Source of the DNA: Bacteroidales bacterium
Lineage (GTDB): Bacteria > Bacteroidota > Bacteroidia > Bacteroidales > UBA932
DNA length: 64,000 nucleotides
NCBI GenBank assembly: GCA_024402135.1
Contig: JAKSJN010000012.1
Span: 1-64,000 of the forward strand
Direction: 5' to 3'
How positions within the stretch are numbered: the stretch's first letter is position 1; every line of letters starts with the position of its first letter. The notes under the pieces were generated by a model. The model did not search any database and was not told where the DNA came from. It saw only the letters and a program-made list of their open reading frames with translations. Shown piece by piece: positions 27,603-36,617 of this stretch. A program made the translations under genes and the position numbers.

Positions 27603-28484
27603 ATGGAACAGCATTCATTGATTCCGCAGATATGGACAGCAGATACAGCCCGTGAGGCAGGTCGCGTAGTCCTTGGAGACGATATCGTCATGGTGCGCCG
27701 TATGACGGCATCCTCTTTCCTTGCCCATCCTTTCCGACTGGACTATTATGTGCTGATCATCTGCCGTATGGGCAGCATGAGAGGTACCATCAACATGATG
27801 TCCCATACTATTTCATATCCAAGTCTCGCAATGATTCAGCCAGGCAGCATGATCAGCTTTGACAGTTTCAGTGATGATTTCCGTTGCTACTATATACTGA
27901 TATCAAGAAAGTTTCTGGACGGGATGAACATCACCGTGTCCAATCTTGTTCCTCTTCGTTTCTTCTTGATGATGCGAGACCATCCGGTGCTGAACCTGTC
28001 TTCTTCGGATTCCGATGTCGTCGTTTCCTATTTTAACCTTCTGTACCGCATTGTACGTGATGATACGAATCCCTACCGCGACAAATGCGCTCTGGATATC
28101 ATACGTTCCTTCTTCTACCTGGCAGCGTCCTTCATCGGCCGTAACATGGACAGCATAGAGGTCTCGGAGCGTGACCCATTGATAACGCGCTTGATGACGA
28201 TGATACATAAACATGCACGTCAGCATCGAGACGTCGCCTACTATGCCGACCGGCTGTCCCTGTCTCCCAATCATCTGTACAAGCTGATAAAGTCTGCGAC
28301 AGGGCGCTCTGTCCACGAGTGGATAGACGAGTACCTGGTCAGCGAGGCAAAGGCAAAGCTGAAGACTACGGACATGACTGTCCAGCAGATCAGTGACGAT
28401 CTTAACTTTCCTTCACAGTCTTTCTTCGGCAAGTATTTCAAGCGCCTGACAGGTATGAGTCCCAGAGAATACAGGAAGGCCTGA
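27603..28484 (+). CDS. AraC family transcriptional regulator
   Basis: DNA-binding regulator of 293 aa. The N-terminal half (about 20-170) resembles the cupin-like sensor domain of AraC proteins. The C-terminal half (about 190-293) holds both helix-turn-helix units: YADRLSLSPNHLYKLIKSAT and QISDDLNFPSQSFFGKYFKR, ending in GMSPREYRKA. The ligand is unknown. It lies between a divergent fatty-acid ligase gene and a MATE-DMT pair on the same strand, either of which could be its target. The ATG at 27603 is preferred to an in-frame TTG at 27591. Confidence 0.9.
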   Translation: MEQHSLIPQIWTADTAREAGRVVLGDDIVMVRRMTASSFLAHPFRLDYYVLIICRMGSMRGTINMMSHTISYPSLAMIQPGSMISFDSFSDDFRCYYILISRKFLDGMNITVSNLVPLRFFLMMRDHPVLNLSSSDSDVVVSYFNLLYRIVRDDTNPYRDKCALDIIRSFFYLAASFIGRNMDSIEVSERDPLITRLMTMIHKHARQHRDVAYYADRLSLSPNHLYKLIKSATGRSVHEWIDEYLVSEAKAKLKTTDMTVQQISDDLNFPSQSFFGKYFKRLTGMSPREYRKA

Positions 28485-28492
28485 TTATTTGC

Positions 28493-28500
28493 TATATTTG
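28493..28500 (+). promoter_or_regulatory. -7 element for the MATE transporter gene
   Basis: TATATTTG just after the araC-type stop and 19 bases before the ATG at 28520. No -33 box is clear. It suggests the MATE-DMT pair has its own promoter. Confidence 0.5.
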
Positions 28501-28519
28501 CGCCCTGTTTTCATAAGAG

Positions 28520-29842
28520 ATGCAGTTAAGCGACCATTTCAATACATCCCGACTGCTGAGATTCACATGGCCGTCAATCGCCATGATGGTGTTCACCTCG
28601 GTATATTCCCTGGTGGACGGCTATTTCGTGTCCAATTTTGTCGGAAAGGTGCCTTTTGCGGCTCTGAACCTCATATGGCCGGCAATCGCAGTGCTTTCAG
28701 CCGCCGGATTCATGTTCGGCTCCGGTGGCAGTGCCCTTACGGCAAAGACAATGGGAGAAGGTGATATGGAGAGGGCGAACGAATATTTCTCGATGAATGT
28801 CGAATTCACGGTAATTCTTGGTCTGCTGTCCAGTCTTGCCGGCTTCATGTTCATTGGTCCCATAGCACGATTTCTGGGCGCTAATGAAGCAATGCTGCCG
28901 TACTGCTGCCTGTATGGCAGGATACTTCTGGCAGGAAACGTCTTTGCAATGCTCCAGAACCTTTTCCAGCCTTTCTTTGTTACGGCAGGCAAACCAAAAT
29001 ACGGGCTCAGGGTCATGGTGGCGGCCGGAATCACCAACATAGTGATGGATGCACTGTTCATACCAGTATTCGGCTGGGGGCTTGCTGGAGCCGCTCTTGC
29101 GACAGTAGCAGGCTGGCTTGTCGGTGGTCTTACCGGTCTGTTCTATTTCCTGCGCATAAAAAACACCAGCTCACTGATATTACGTCTGGCCAGAATAGAA
29201 CCCCGTCCTGTCGCGCAGTCGGCAAGCAATGGATTCTCCGAACTGATGACCCAGGTATGCATGTCACTCGTCAGCATGGTCTATAATGCCCAGCTGATGA
29301 AATACGCAGGTGAGAATGGAGTGGCTTCATACGGAATGATCATGTACTTCAGCTTCTTCTTCATGGCGATCTTCCTGGGCTTCTCGGTTGGCGCTTCGCC
29401 TGTCATTGCATATCACTACGGGGCTCGGAACAAGTCGGAGATGCGGAATCTTCTCCACATAGGAATAAGACTGAACCTCATAGGAGGCATTGCCATGGTT
29501 CTTATGACTTTCCTGATTGCTTCTCCTGTTTCATATCTGTTCCTCGGTTATGACCAGGAACTGTTTGCCATGGGACGCCGGGGAATGTATCTGTTCAACC
29601 TATGCTACCTCATTGCCGGACTCAATGTCTTTGCAAGTGCATTCTTCACGGCACTTAACAATGGCCCTGTTTCCGCCCAGGTTGCATTTTCACGCAGTTT
29701 CTTCGAGGCTATAGCAGTAATATTGATACCTTTGATGCTCAGCTCGGAATACATCTGGCTGTCCAGCAGCGTGGCTGAGATCGCCGCCCTCATTGTCGCG
29801 GCACTTTATCTTGTTGGACTTAGAAAACGATATGGCTACTGA
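28520..29842 (+). CDS. MATE family efflux transporter
   Basis: Inner-membrane cation-coupled efflux protein of 440 aa with about 12 hydrophobic helices arranged as two halves. The start FTWPSIAMMVFTSVYSLVDG and the later segment GFSVGASPVIAYHYGARN fit the MATE/NorM superfamily, in particular the DinF/MepA-like branch. Typical substrates are drugs and dyes, but none can be assigned here. The last 11 bases overlap the next transporter gene, so the pair is cotranscribed. Confidence 0.9.
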   Translation: MQLSDHFNTSRLLRFTWPSIAMMVFTSVYSLVDGYFVSNFVGKVPFAALNLIWPAIAVLSAAGFMFGSGGSALTAKTMGEGDMERANEYFSMNVEFTVILGLLSSLAGFMFIGPIARFLGANEAMLPYCCLYGRILLAGNVFAMLQNLFQPFFVTAGKPKYGLRVMVAAGITNIVMDALFIPVFGWGLAGAALATVAGWLVGGLTGLFYFLRIKNTSSLILRLARIEPRPVAQSASNGFSELMTQVCMSLVSMVYNAQLMKYAGENGVASYGMIMYFSFFFMAIFLGFSVGASPVIAYHYGARNKSEMRNLLHIGIRLNLIGGIAMVLMTFLIASPVSYLFLGYDQELFAMGRRGMYLFNLCYLIAGLNVFASAFFTALNNGPVSAQVAFSRSFFEAIAVILIPLMLSSEYIWLSSSVAEIAALIVAALYLVGLRKRYGY

Positions 29843-30695
29843 TAAAAGCAATACCAGATCCTTGATGCAGGCGCACCTTGCAGTCCTGCTGTTCGGCCTG
29901 GCCGGAGTCATCGGCAGGGGAGTGTCGTCGCCGGCATTCGTGGTTACATTTGCAAGAGTGCTGTTCTCGTCCATCACGCTTGGCCTCTTCTTTCTGTTCA
30001 GGCGCAAGGATGTCAGGTTAAAGAGGCCGGGAGATCTGGCAATGCTTGCCCTTGCCGGAGTCATAATGGCTGCCCACTGGACCATGTTCATGGCTTCTAT
30101 TCAGCAGGCTGGAGTTGCGGTGGGAACAATAACCTTTGCGACTTTCCCTCTCTTTGTGACTTTCCTTGAGCCTCTGATGTTCCATGAAAAGCTGAAGACA
30201 GGTGGAATAATACAGGCTGTCATCATGCTGGTGGGAGTGATGGTGCTGGCACCTCTTGGCAAACCGGATCCTGGACTGGTATCCGGCATATTGCTCGGCA
30301 TGGGCTCCAGTCTGACCTATGCCATGCTGTCTCTTCTGAATCGTCGCTTTACGGCAAGTTATTCCAGCACCCAGGTCTGCTTCTATGAACAGAGTATCGC
30401 TACGTTGGTCCTGCTGCCGCTGATCTTGATTCAGCGCCCGGAAGTGATTGTCGCAGACATTCCGTATCTCATCGTTCTTGGCATTGTGTGCACGGCTCTG
30501 GCTCATTCGCTCTTCATTGCCTCTTTCGCCGGTCTCAAGGTCCGTACTGCAGGAATCATATCCGGGATGGAGACCGTGTACAGCATCATACTGGCCAGCC
30601 TGCTCCTGGCTGAATTTCCATCGGTACGTGAACTCATAGGTGGAGCCATAATTCTGGGCGTGGTGATGTACACAACTTTGAAAACTGAGAAATAA
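29832..30695 (+). CDS. EamA/DMT family transporter
   Basis: Inner-membrane protein of 287 aa with ten predicted hydrophobic helices made of two EamA repeats (about 10-140 and 155-285). The LMFHEKLKTGGIIQAVIMLV and LLLAEFPSVRELIGGAII segments are the usual repeat ends. Members export or import metabolites; the substrate is unknown. The ATG at 29832 lies inside the end of the MATE gene, in another frame. Confidence 0.87.
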   Translation: MATDKSNTRSLMQAHLAVLLFGLAGVIGRGVSSPAFVVTFARVLFSSITLGLFFLFRRKDVRLKRPGDLAMLALAGVIMAAHWTMFMASIQQAGVAVGTITFATFPLFVTFLEPLMFHEKLKTGGIIQAVIMLVGVMVLAPLGKPDPGLVSGILLGMGSSLTYAMLSLLNRRFTASYSSTQVCFYEQSIATLVLLPLILIQRPEVIVADIPYLIVLGIVCTALAHSLFIASFAGLKVRTAGIISGMETVYSIILASLLLAEFPSVRELIGGAIILGVVMYTTLKTEK

Positions 30696-30731
30696 TCTGG
30701 TTTAACTTCTTAGAGTTGACCGGATGCCATG

Positions 30732-30762
30732 AAAAAAGCCGAGTGGAATCCACCCGGCTTTT
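30732..30762. terminator. Bidirectional terminator between DMT transporter gene and rplI
   Basis: Hairpin with arms AAAAGCCG-A-GTGG and CCAC-C-CGGCTTTT around a 3-base loop. A-rich and T-rich flanks let it serve both convergent units. Confidence 0.8.
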
Positions 30763-30782
30763 ATAGATATTTGCGATACTGA

Positions 30783-31229
30783 TTACTCAGCAACAACCTC
30801 GAACTTGAGGTCAGCGAAGACGCCCTTGTAGCACTTCACCTTTGCATCGTAAACACCTGGCTCCTTAACTGACTCAGAAACGATGGTTACGTTCTTCTTG
30901 TCAACATCGAAACCTGCTGCTACGAGTGCCTCAGCGATCTGACCAGCGGTGATTGAACCGTAGATCTTACCGGTCTCGCTAACCTTGGCGGTGAGCTTGA
31001 TGAGTGACTCTGAGATCTTTGCTGCAACAGCCTGTGCATCTGCAACAAGCTTAGCCTCCTTGTGTGCTCTCTGACGGATGGTCTCCTCGTGCTGCTTGAT
31101 AGCTGAAGGAGTTCCGAGGGTTGCGAAACCCTGAGGGATAAGGTAATTGAGAGCGTATCCGGTCTTTACTTCAACGATATCTCCAGCCTCGCCGAGATTC
31201 GCTACGTCTTTCTTAAGAATGATTTTCAT
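30783..31229 (-). CDS. rplI: 50S ribosomal protein L9
   Basis: Ribosomal protein of 148 aa that binds 23S rRNA near the L1 stalk base. The N-terminal domain starts MKIILKKDVANLGEAGDIVEVK with the GYALNYLIPQG loop, followed by a long helix and the C-terminal domain ending in VKCYKGVFADLKFEVV. The ATG at 31229 starts the conserved sequence. It is the last gene of the rpsF-rpsR-rplI operon. Confidence 0.97.
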   Translation of the reverse strand: MKIILKKDVANLGEAGDIVEVKTGYALNYLIPQGFATLGTPSAIKQHEETIRQRAHKEAKLVADAQAVAAKISESLIKLTAKVSETGKIYGSITAGQIAEALVAAGFDVDKKNVTIVSESVKEPGVYDAKVKCYKGVFADLKFEVVAE

Positions 31230-31241
31230 ATCTCTCAATTA

Positions 31242-31520
31242 TTATTTAAGAAGGTCGGTTACATATGGGAGAAGGGCGAGAGAGCGAGCTCTCTTGACAG
31301 CCTGAGCTACCTTTCTCTGGAACTTGAGGGAAGTACCGGTGATACGGCGAGGGAGAATCTTACCCTGCTCGTTGAGGAACTTCTTGAGGAACTCAGGATC
31401 CTTATAGTCGATATACTTGATGCCTGCCTTCTTGAAACGGCAGTACTTCTTCTTGCGAACCTCTACGGTAGGAGGGTTGAGATAGCGGATGCCGCCATTC
31501 TGTTCGTTGTTCTGTGCCAT
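31242..31520 (-). CDS. rpsR: 30S ribosomal protein S18
   Basis: Small-subunit protein of 92 aa that pairs with S6 on the 16S rRNA platform. The conserved [18 protein letters not shown] and [20 protein letters not shown] segments identify it. It keeps the single early Cys but has no CxxC zinc pair. It lies between rpsF (16-base gap) and rplI (12-base gap). Confidence 0.97.
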   Translation of the reverse strand: MAQNNEQNGGIRYLNPPTVEVRKKKYCRFKKAGIKYIDYKDPEFLKKFLNEQGKILPRRITGTSLKFQRKVAQAVKRARSLALLPYVTDLLK

Positions 31521-31536
31521 AGTCTAGTCCTCCGGA

Positions 31537-31926
31537 TTATGCTTCAGTTGTTTCTTCAGCCTTTGGTGCCTCCTCTGCAGGAGCAGCAGCCTTAGCCATC
31601 TTGTTGTTTCTTCTCTTCTCAGCGTATGCAACTGCATCCTTGTCAAGAGCTACGGTGAGGTAACGGAGAATTCTCTCGTCACGACGGTACTGGGTCTCGA
31701 GCTTTGCGATGACCTCAGGGTTAGCCTTGAACTCGATGAGGTGATAGAATCCTGATGTCTTGTGGTCGATTGGGTAAGCAAGCTGCTTGAGACCCCAATC
31801 CTCTTCGTACACGATCTCGCCGCCCTTGGCCTTGATGTACTCGGTGTACTTTGCTACCGCTTCCTTCATCTGTGAATCAGACAAAACGGGAGTTGCGATG
31901 AAAACGGTTTCGTACTGTTTGATCAT
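31537..31926 (-). CDS. rpsF: 30S ribosomal protein S6
   Basis: Small-subunit protein of 129 aa. It begins [19 protein letters not shown] and has the [16 protein letters not shown] core, followed by a basic then Ala/Glu-rich C-terminal tail (about 110-129). The ATG at 31926 is chosen; an upstream in-frame start would place residues inside the promoter region. It leads the S6-S18-L9 operon. Confidence 0.97.
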   Translation of the reverse strand: MIKQYETVFIATPVLSDSQMKEAVAKYTEYIKAKGGEIVYEEDWGLKQLAYPIDHKTSGFYHLIEFKANPEVIAKLETQYRRDERILRYLTVALDKDAVAYAEKRRNNKMAKAAAPAEEAPKAEETTEA

Positions 31927-31968
31927 TGTTTGTAATATTAATTGATAAAGTGTTCCAAAAATGGAGCG

Positions 31969-32000
31969 CAAATATATGAATTACTTTTCTAAACTCCAAA
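31969..32000 (-). promoter_or_regulatory. Promoter of the rpsF-rpsR-rplI operon
   Basis: TTTG at 32000-31997, a 20-base spacer and TATATTTG at 31976-31969 on the minus strand form a complete Bacteroidota promoter. The leader of about 36 nt shows a small TCCA/TGGA hairpin but no CCG-loop S6:S18 motif. Confidence 0.8.
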
Positions 32001-32004
32001 TATT

Positions 32005-32559
32005 CTAGCGGGTTATGTATTTTTCAGGATGCTTTCCGACGAGCTTCCTGTCCTCGTACGCCTGCTGGAGTCTCTCTGTATCCTTTCTGGCGTTGTCAGT
32101 GAGCTCGAAAGGAACTTCGTCGAATCCTACCTGCTTCTTGCCCCAGTCAAAATAACCCATATAGACCGGACAGCCTACGGAACGCGCGATCAGGTGATAG
32201 CCTGTCTTCCACTTGCCAATCGGCTTCCTGGTACCTTCAGGACAGATTGCAATGTAGAAATTCTCGGCATCCTTCATTGCATCTATGATTCCCTTCATGC
32301 TTGCAGTGGAATTCGCACGGTCGAGGGGCAAGGCTCCCATTCCGCGGAGTATCGGACCGAGAGGCCAGAAGAAGAATTCTTTCTTTATCATGACCTTGAT
32401 CTGGCTGTCAATCGATCTCGCGAAAAGCCAGCTTACGACGAAATCCATCATGGAGGTGTGTGGAACGCCGAGGATTACACCTTTTCTTGTCTCGGGATTC
32501 GGGTTATTGTGGCTCCATCCCATACGGGTCAGCAGCCAGTGTGCTGTCTTTGGTCTCAT
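32005..32559 (-). CDS. PlsC-like 1-acylglycerol-3-phosphate acyltransferase family protein
   Basis: Small acyltransferase of 184 aa. The HX4D motif is His 34 to Asp 39 in PHTSMMDF, and the second block ICPEGTR follows near residue 110. It lacks the N-terminal membrane helices of full-length PlsC and is shorter than the usual 240 aa, so it may be a soluble or peripherally bound member. It probably acylates a phospholipid or related lipid. The start codon overlaps the parE stop as ATGA, so it is translated together with parE. Confidence 0.85.
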   Translation of the reverse strand: MRPKTAHWLLTRMGWSHNNPNPETRKGVILGVPHTSMMDFVVSWLFARSIDSQIKVMIKKEFFFWPLGPILRGMGALPLDRANSTASMKGIIDAMKDAENFYIAICPEGTRKPIGKWKTGYHLIARSVGCPVYMGYFDWGKKQVGFDEVPFELTDNARKDTERLQQAYEDRKLVGKHPEKYITR

Positions 32560-34484
32560 ATGTCAATGTCTTCGAGTTCCTCCTCGGAACGCAGGTTGCC
32601 GCAGATGAAGTTCTGGCGCTCGATGGTGTTGTCGCCCATATAGAACTCCATGATCTCGGCGAGCGATTCCTCGTCGGACAGTTTAACGTGATCCAGGCGC
32701 ATGCCTTTACCGATGAAGTCTTTGAACTCACCGGAAGAAATCTCACCAAGACCTTTGAATCGGGTGATTTCTGCGCCTTTCAATGATTCGATTGCAGCCT
32801 CCTTCTCTTCGATCGAGTAGCAGTAGCGTGTCTCTTTCTTGTTTCTTACACGGAAGAGCGGAGTCTGGAGGATGTGGACGTGTCCACGGCGGATGAGGTC
32901 AGGATAATACTTCATAAGGAATGTAAGCACCAGCATCCTGATATGCATTCCGTCATCATCGGCATCGGTTGCAACGATGATGTTGTTGTATCTGAGATCT
33001 TCAAGGTCGTCTTCCACGCCCAAAGCTGAAATGAGCAGGTTCAACTCCTCGTTCTCCGCAACTTTGCGGCGGCTCTCCTTGTAACAGTTGATAGGCTTGC
33101 CTCGCAGACTGAACACGGCCTGGAACTCTGCGTTGCGGGCCTGGGTGATGGTACCGCTCGCAGAATCACCCTCGGTGATGAACACGCTGGATTTCTCGAT
33201 ATTCTCCTGGGTCTTTTCGGTGATCTTGTCACAGTAGTGGAAGCGGCAGTCGCGAAGCTTCTTGTTATAGACATTTGCCTTTTTATTGTGCTCGCGTGTC
33301 TTTTTCTGGATGGTCTGGATATCCTCTCGCTCCTTCTGGGACTCCTTGATCTTTTCTTCGATGATCGGAACAATCTCCTTGTGCATGTGGAGGTAGTTGT
33401 CCAGCTTTTTGGCTATGAAGTCATTCACGAAGCTTCGGATAGTCGGTCCGCGGTCAGTCATGACTGCTCCGTCGTCGCCCTTTACAGGATGGCCGTTCTC
33501 GTCCTTTACAACGTTCTCCCACATGTAGGTAGAACCGAGCTTTGTCTTTGTCTGACCCTCGAACTGAGGCTCCTGGATCTGTATGCTGATGGCTCCGATG
33601 ATGCCCTGGCGGCAGTCTACCGGATCGTAGTTTTTCTTGAAGAATTCCTTAAGAGTCTTTGCCACGGCCTCGCGATATGCAGCAAGGTGGGTTCCGCCGT
33701 TGATGGTGTTCTGGCCATTGACGAACGATGCGACATTCTCGCCATACTGGGTGCCGTGCGAGAGCACGATCTCGATGTCCTCGTCCTCGATATGGATAGG
33801 CGGGTACAGCGGTTTAGCAGACATGCTGTCGTTGACAAGGTCAAGCAGACCGTTCTCGGACTTGAAGGTCGTTCCGTTGAGGACCAGAGCCAGTCCCTTC
33901 TTGAGATATGAGAAGTTCTTGACCATGGTCTCAAGGTAGTCCATGTTGAAGACGTAATCGCCGAACATGTCATGGTCAGGACGGAATACGACAAGTGTGC
34001 CATTCTTTTCATTTGTCTCGCCCTTTCCGCTGTCCAGCAGCTCGCCGCGGCAGAATCTTGCCCAGGAGCACTCGCCGTCACGGTGAGAACATACGTAGAA
34101 CTCCTCGGAAAGCGCATTCACGGCCTTTGTACCCACACCGTTCAATCCGACTGACTTCTTGAACGCCTTGTCGTCGAACTTTCCTCCGGTGTTCAGGTCG
34201 CTGGTCGCCTTGATGACGGAATTCAGTGGAATACCACGGCCGAAGTCACGGATGGTCACCTGCCCGTCCTCTATCTTGATCTGAATCTGTTTTCCGAATC
34301 CCATCGCGAACTCGTCGATGGAGTTGTCTACAATTTCCTTGACGAGCACGTAGATTCCGTCCTCGGGGTTGTCTCCATTGCCCAGACGGCCGATATACAT
34401 ACCTGCTCTGCGGCGGATATGCTCTCTCCAGTCAAGGGTGATGATATTTTCGTCTGTGTAGTTTACAGTTTGGTTACTGGCCAT
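32556..34484 (-). CDS. parE: DNA topoisomerase IV subunit B
   Basis: ATPase subunit of a type IIA topoisomerase, 642 aa. The GHKL ATPase domain has DNSIDEFAMG (Asn for Mg-ATP) and the glycine loop GVNGVGTKAVNA-like segment; the transducer domain follows, and the Toprim domain has EGDSASGTI and DADDDGMHI. The end GDNTIERQNFICGNL is typical. The divergent Bacteroidota ParE, and not GyrB, is favoured because of IDEFAMGFGK and the short length. parC is not adjacent here; a PlsC-like gene overlaps its 3' end. Confidence 0.9.
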   Translation of the reverse strand: MASNQTVNYTDENIITLDWREHIRRRAGMYIGRLGNGDNPEDGIYVLVKEIVDNSIDEFAMGFGKQIQIKIEDGQVTIRDFGRGIPLNSVIKATSDLNTGGKFDDKAFKKSVGLNGVGTKAVNALSEEFYVCSHRDGECSWARFCRGELLDSGKGETNEKNGTLVVFRPDHDMFGDYVFNMDYLETMVKNFSYLKKGLALVLNGTTFKSENGLLDLVNDSMSAKPLYPPIHIEDEDIEIVLSHGTQYGENVASFVNGQNTINGGTHLAAYREAVAKTLKEFFKKNYDPVDCRQGIIGAISIQIQEPQFEGQTKTKLGSTYMWENVVKDENGHPVKGDDGAVMTDRGPTIRSFVNDFIAKKLDNYLHMHKEIVPIIEEKIKESQKEREDIQTIQKKTREHNKKANVYNKKLRDCRFHYCDKITEKTQENIEKSSVFITEGDSASGTITQARNAEFQAVFSLRGKPINCYKESRRKVAENEELNLLISALGVEDDLEDLRYNNIIVATDADDDGMHIRMLVLTFLMKYYPDLIRRGHVHILQTPLFRVRNKKETRYCYSIEEKEAAIESLKGAEITRFKGLGEISSGEFKDFIGKGMRLDHVKLSDEESLAEIMEFYMGDNTIERQNFICGNLRSEEELEDIDI

Positions 34485-34505
34485 TTCGTGCTACCTTTTA
34501 TCCTG

Positions 34506-34513
34506 CAAATTTA
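34506..34513 (-). promoter_or_regulatory. -7 element for parE
   Basis: TAAATTTG on the minus strand fits TAnnTTTG and lies 21 bases before the parE start. The -33 box is not clear. Confidence 0.45.
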
Positions 34514-34522
34514 CCAAAAAAA

Positions 34523-35326
34523 TCATACAAACAGAAGCCCGGTCCAGCCGATGGCAAGAGCAAGGGCACTCTTGATGAGCTTCATGCGGATGAATGCCTT
34601 TCTGTCACTGGCCATCAGAGGAATGCCGGCGTGCCCCTCCTGCGCTATGCAGTTTGCAAGAAAGACAGGGAGAGGAAGAATTCCTTGCGCGAACAATGTG
34701 ACGAATACCATGTGAGGACCTGAAGCCGGAATAAGGCCGATGAGGACTGCTATCAATACAAGGACGCCGGCTTTTCCCGCGACCAGGGACTCAAGGTCGA
34801 TATAGACGCTTGCAATCCGTACGGCAAGCATGATGCAGGATGCCCAGACAAATACTTTCAATGCATGGAGCAGACTGTGCTTCAATCCAGAATGATCATG
34901 CCCGGCAATGGGTTCCGTAACGGTGGAATCTGTATAGCCATTGCCAATAATGGCATTGCAGGCATATCCAACGACAATGCCCACCGCTACAACGCCCGCG
35001 ATTATTGCAAGAGCTGTCTTTGGGAACATGGCAAGCATCACGAAGGTCTCGTCGCCCATGGTGGCAATGGCCATGGCCATGAGAGCACCGAAAGGTACGA
35101 CCCTCTTGTTATACAGCGATACAGTAACATAGCCTCCGATGCATCCGGGAACTGCGCCCAGAATTGCTGCCAGCGGGATTATCCAGCCCTTGCGTTCCCA
35201 CAGCCTGCTTTCGGCCATGCTGCCGGCATACTTGCGGACGATGTCTACAAGCAGCATGATTCCCACCACGACTGCGGTGAGAATCAAAGTTTCCTTTATT
35301 ATGTCGAAAAGCTGGCTAGAGTCCAT
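34523..35326 (-). CDS. ArsP_2-type (10-TM) putative metal exporter
   Basis: Multi-pass membrane protein of 267 aa with seven to ten hydrophobic segments. The patterns LGAVPGCIGGYVTVSLY and LIGLIPASGPHMVFVTLF repeat in the two halves, each with a Gly-Pro turn, as in the putative 10-TM heavy-metal exporter family (Pfam ArsP_2). A cytoplasmic or loop region with several His (AGHDHSGLKHSLLHALK) divides the halves and could bind metal. The substrate is unproven; some members are annotated as manganese or arsenic efflux. It starts 4 bases after the DUF1573 gene stop. Confidence 0.75.
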   Translation of the reverse strand: MDSSQLFDIIKETLILTAVVVGIMLLVDIVRKYAGSMAESRLWERKGWIIPLAAILGAVPGCIGGYVTVSLYNKRVVPFGALMAMAIATMGDETFVMLAMFPKTALAIIAGVVAVGIVVGYACNAIIGNGYTDSTVTEPIAGHDHSGLKHSLLHALKVFVWASCIMLAVRIASVYIDLESLVAGKAGVLVLIAVLIGLIPASGPHMVFVTLFAQGILPLPVFLANCIAQEGHAGIPLMASDRKAFIRMKLIKSALALAIGWTGLLFV

Positions 35327-35330
35327 GGTG

Positions 35331-36497
35331 TCAATTGAGGAAACCTGTCACGCAAAGAGCTACAAGCGGTCTTACAGGTGAGTTCGTGGTGAGGTTGATC
35401 ATTATTGTAGCCTCGCCTTTCTCAAGCCCCTTGGTGTCGAATTCAACGACAAGTTTTCCGCTCTTTCCAGCCGCAATGGACTGAGGAAGCTTGAAACTGG
35501 CACGTCTTGTGTCGCAGTCTGCCTTGTATATCACGAGCGGCTCCTTGCCTGTATTTGTGATTTCGAATTCGGCCTTGACCTTGGTGCCGACGCCCGCCTT
35601 GCCGAAAGTGAAGGTTGTATTCTTGAAACTTGGGATTGGGGCATTCTTTCGCGCCTCCTTGGTTATCCCGCTGAAATTCTCCTTGGTGAAGGCCCAGAAG
35701 CCGATCTTGGAGCTGCCCTTGCCAAGTTCAGGATTCGGCTCGCTGACGATCGCATCGCCGCCGGCGGCAGCCGACTTGTTCTCAGGCTCTCCTGTGGACT
35801 TCATCACCTGGCCGTTGACGAGAGGAGTGGCATAATACCAGCACTTGCCCCAGTTCGAACGGTCGGCGGCAACGTTGTATACTATGGTTCCGGTTCCGCC
35901 GGCAGGGATTGTCTCAGGGGTCACGCTGATGCTGAGATTAGGCGAGACATCCTTGAAGCTGAGCTTGAGAGGACTTTTTCCAATGTTTGCGACTTTGACC
36001 TGACCTCCGCGCTGCTCACCCTGCGAGAGATTGCCTACGCGAATTTCGGTCTCCTTCAATGCAAGGTTGCCGAAATGTACAGGATAAGCCTGATCCAGAG
36101 GCAGAGCCTTCTGGCGGGATGTTCCACGCAGGTGGAGAACTATAGGCTTGTTGATGTCGCTGACGTATACCGTGAGGGTCTTGTCGAATGGATATGGACC
36201 CTCGTCATTGCTGTATGTCGCAGAGATCTTGCCGCTTGCGCCTGGTTTGAGCTCATTTCTGGTCCAGGTGACGTCCGTGCAGCCGCAAGAGCTCACGACA
36301 CTGAGGATGGTTACATTGTCGTTGCCGATGTTCTTGACATTGAAGCTGTGACTTACCGGCCCTTCGCTCATGTAGACATCGCCGAAATCGTGTATGGTGT
36401 TGTCGATCTCCACCTTGCCGGAAAACTTTGTCTGTCCGGTAAGGATCGTGCAGCTGAGATTAAGGGCTGCCAGTATGAATGCTATGGTTCGTTTCAT
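35331..36497 (-). CDS. DUF1573 domain protein, exported
   Basis: Secreted or periplasmic protein of 388 aa with a signal peptide (about 1-25). It contains two or three beta-sandwich repeats of the DUF1573/ASPM-SPD2-Hydin type: HDFGDVYMSEGPVSHSFNVKN with SSCGCTDV near 65-70, a middle repeat, and FTFGKAGVGTKVKAEFEITN with DCDTRRAS near the C-terminus. Such proteins are common in Bacteroidota and poorly understood. The start at 36497 is chosen because it begins the signal sequence. It is followed by the ArsP_2-type permease in one operon. Confidence 0.82.
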   Translation of the reverse strand: MKRTIAFILAALNLSCTILTGQTKFSGKVEIDNTIHDFGDVYMSEGPVSHSFNVKNIGNDNVTILSVVSSCGCTDVTWTRNELKPGASGKISATYSNDEGPYPFDKTLTVYVSDINKPIVLHLRGTSRQKALPLDQAYPVHFGNLALKETEIRVGNLSQGEQRGGQVKVANIGKSPLKLSFKDVSPNLSISVTPETIPAGGTGTIVYNVAADRSNWGKCWYYATPLVNGQVMKSTGEPENKSAAAGGDAIVSEPNPELGKGSSKIGFWAFTKENFSGITKEARKNAPIPSFKNTTFTFGKAGVGTKVKAEFEITNTGKEPLVIYKADCDTRRASFKLPQSIAAGKSGKLVVEFDTKGLEKGEATIMINLTTNSPVRPLVALCVTGFLN

Positions 36498-36503
36498 GTT
36501 TTG

Positions 36504-36511
36504 CAAAGTTA
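36504..36511 (-). promoter_or_regulatory. -7 element for the DUF1573 gene
   Basis: TAACTTTG on the minus strand, only 6 bases before the ATG at 36497, which would give an almost leaderless mRNA. The short spacing makes the call tentative. Confidence 0.35.
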
Positions 36512-36531
36512 GTAGAAAAATTGGTCCCGAA

Positions 36532-36562
36532 TTTGAATATTCACAATTATCCTATACATTTG
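36532..36562 (+). promoter_or_regulatory. Promoter of the small ferredoxin gene
   Basis: TTTG at 36532-36535, a 19-base spacer and TACATTTG at 36555-36562 match both consensus boxes. It leaves a leader of about 48 nt that is A-rich just before the start codon. Confidence 0.75.
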
Positions 36563-36617
36563 TAGTGCCAAAGGCACAAAATGACAAAACATTTTTAACT
36601 AATAAACGAAAACGATT

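Noticed and set aside
31927-31968. S6:S18-binding leader in the rpsF mRNA
   Set aside because: The leader is about 36 nt and contains no CCG-bearing loop. Only a small hairpin is seen.
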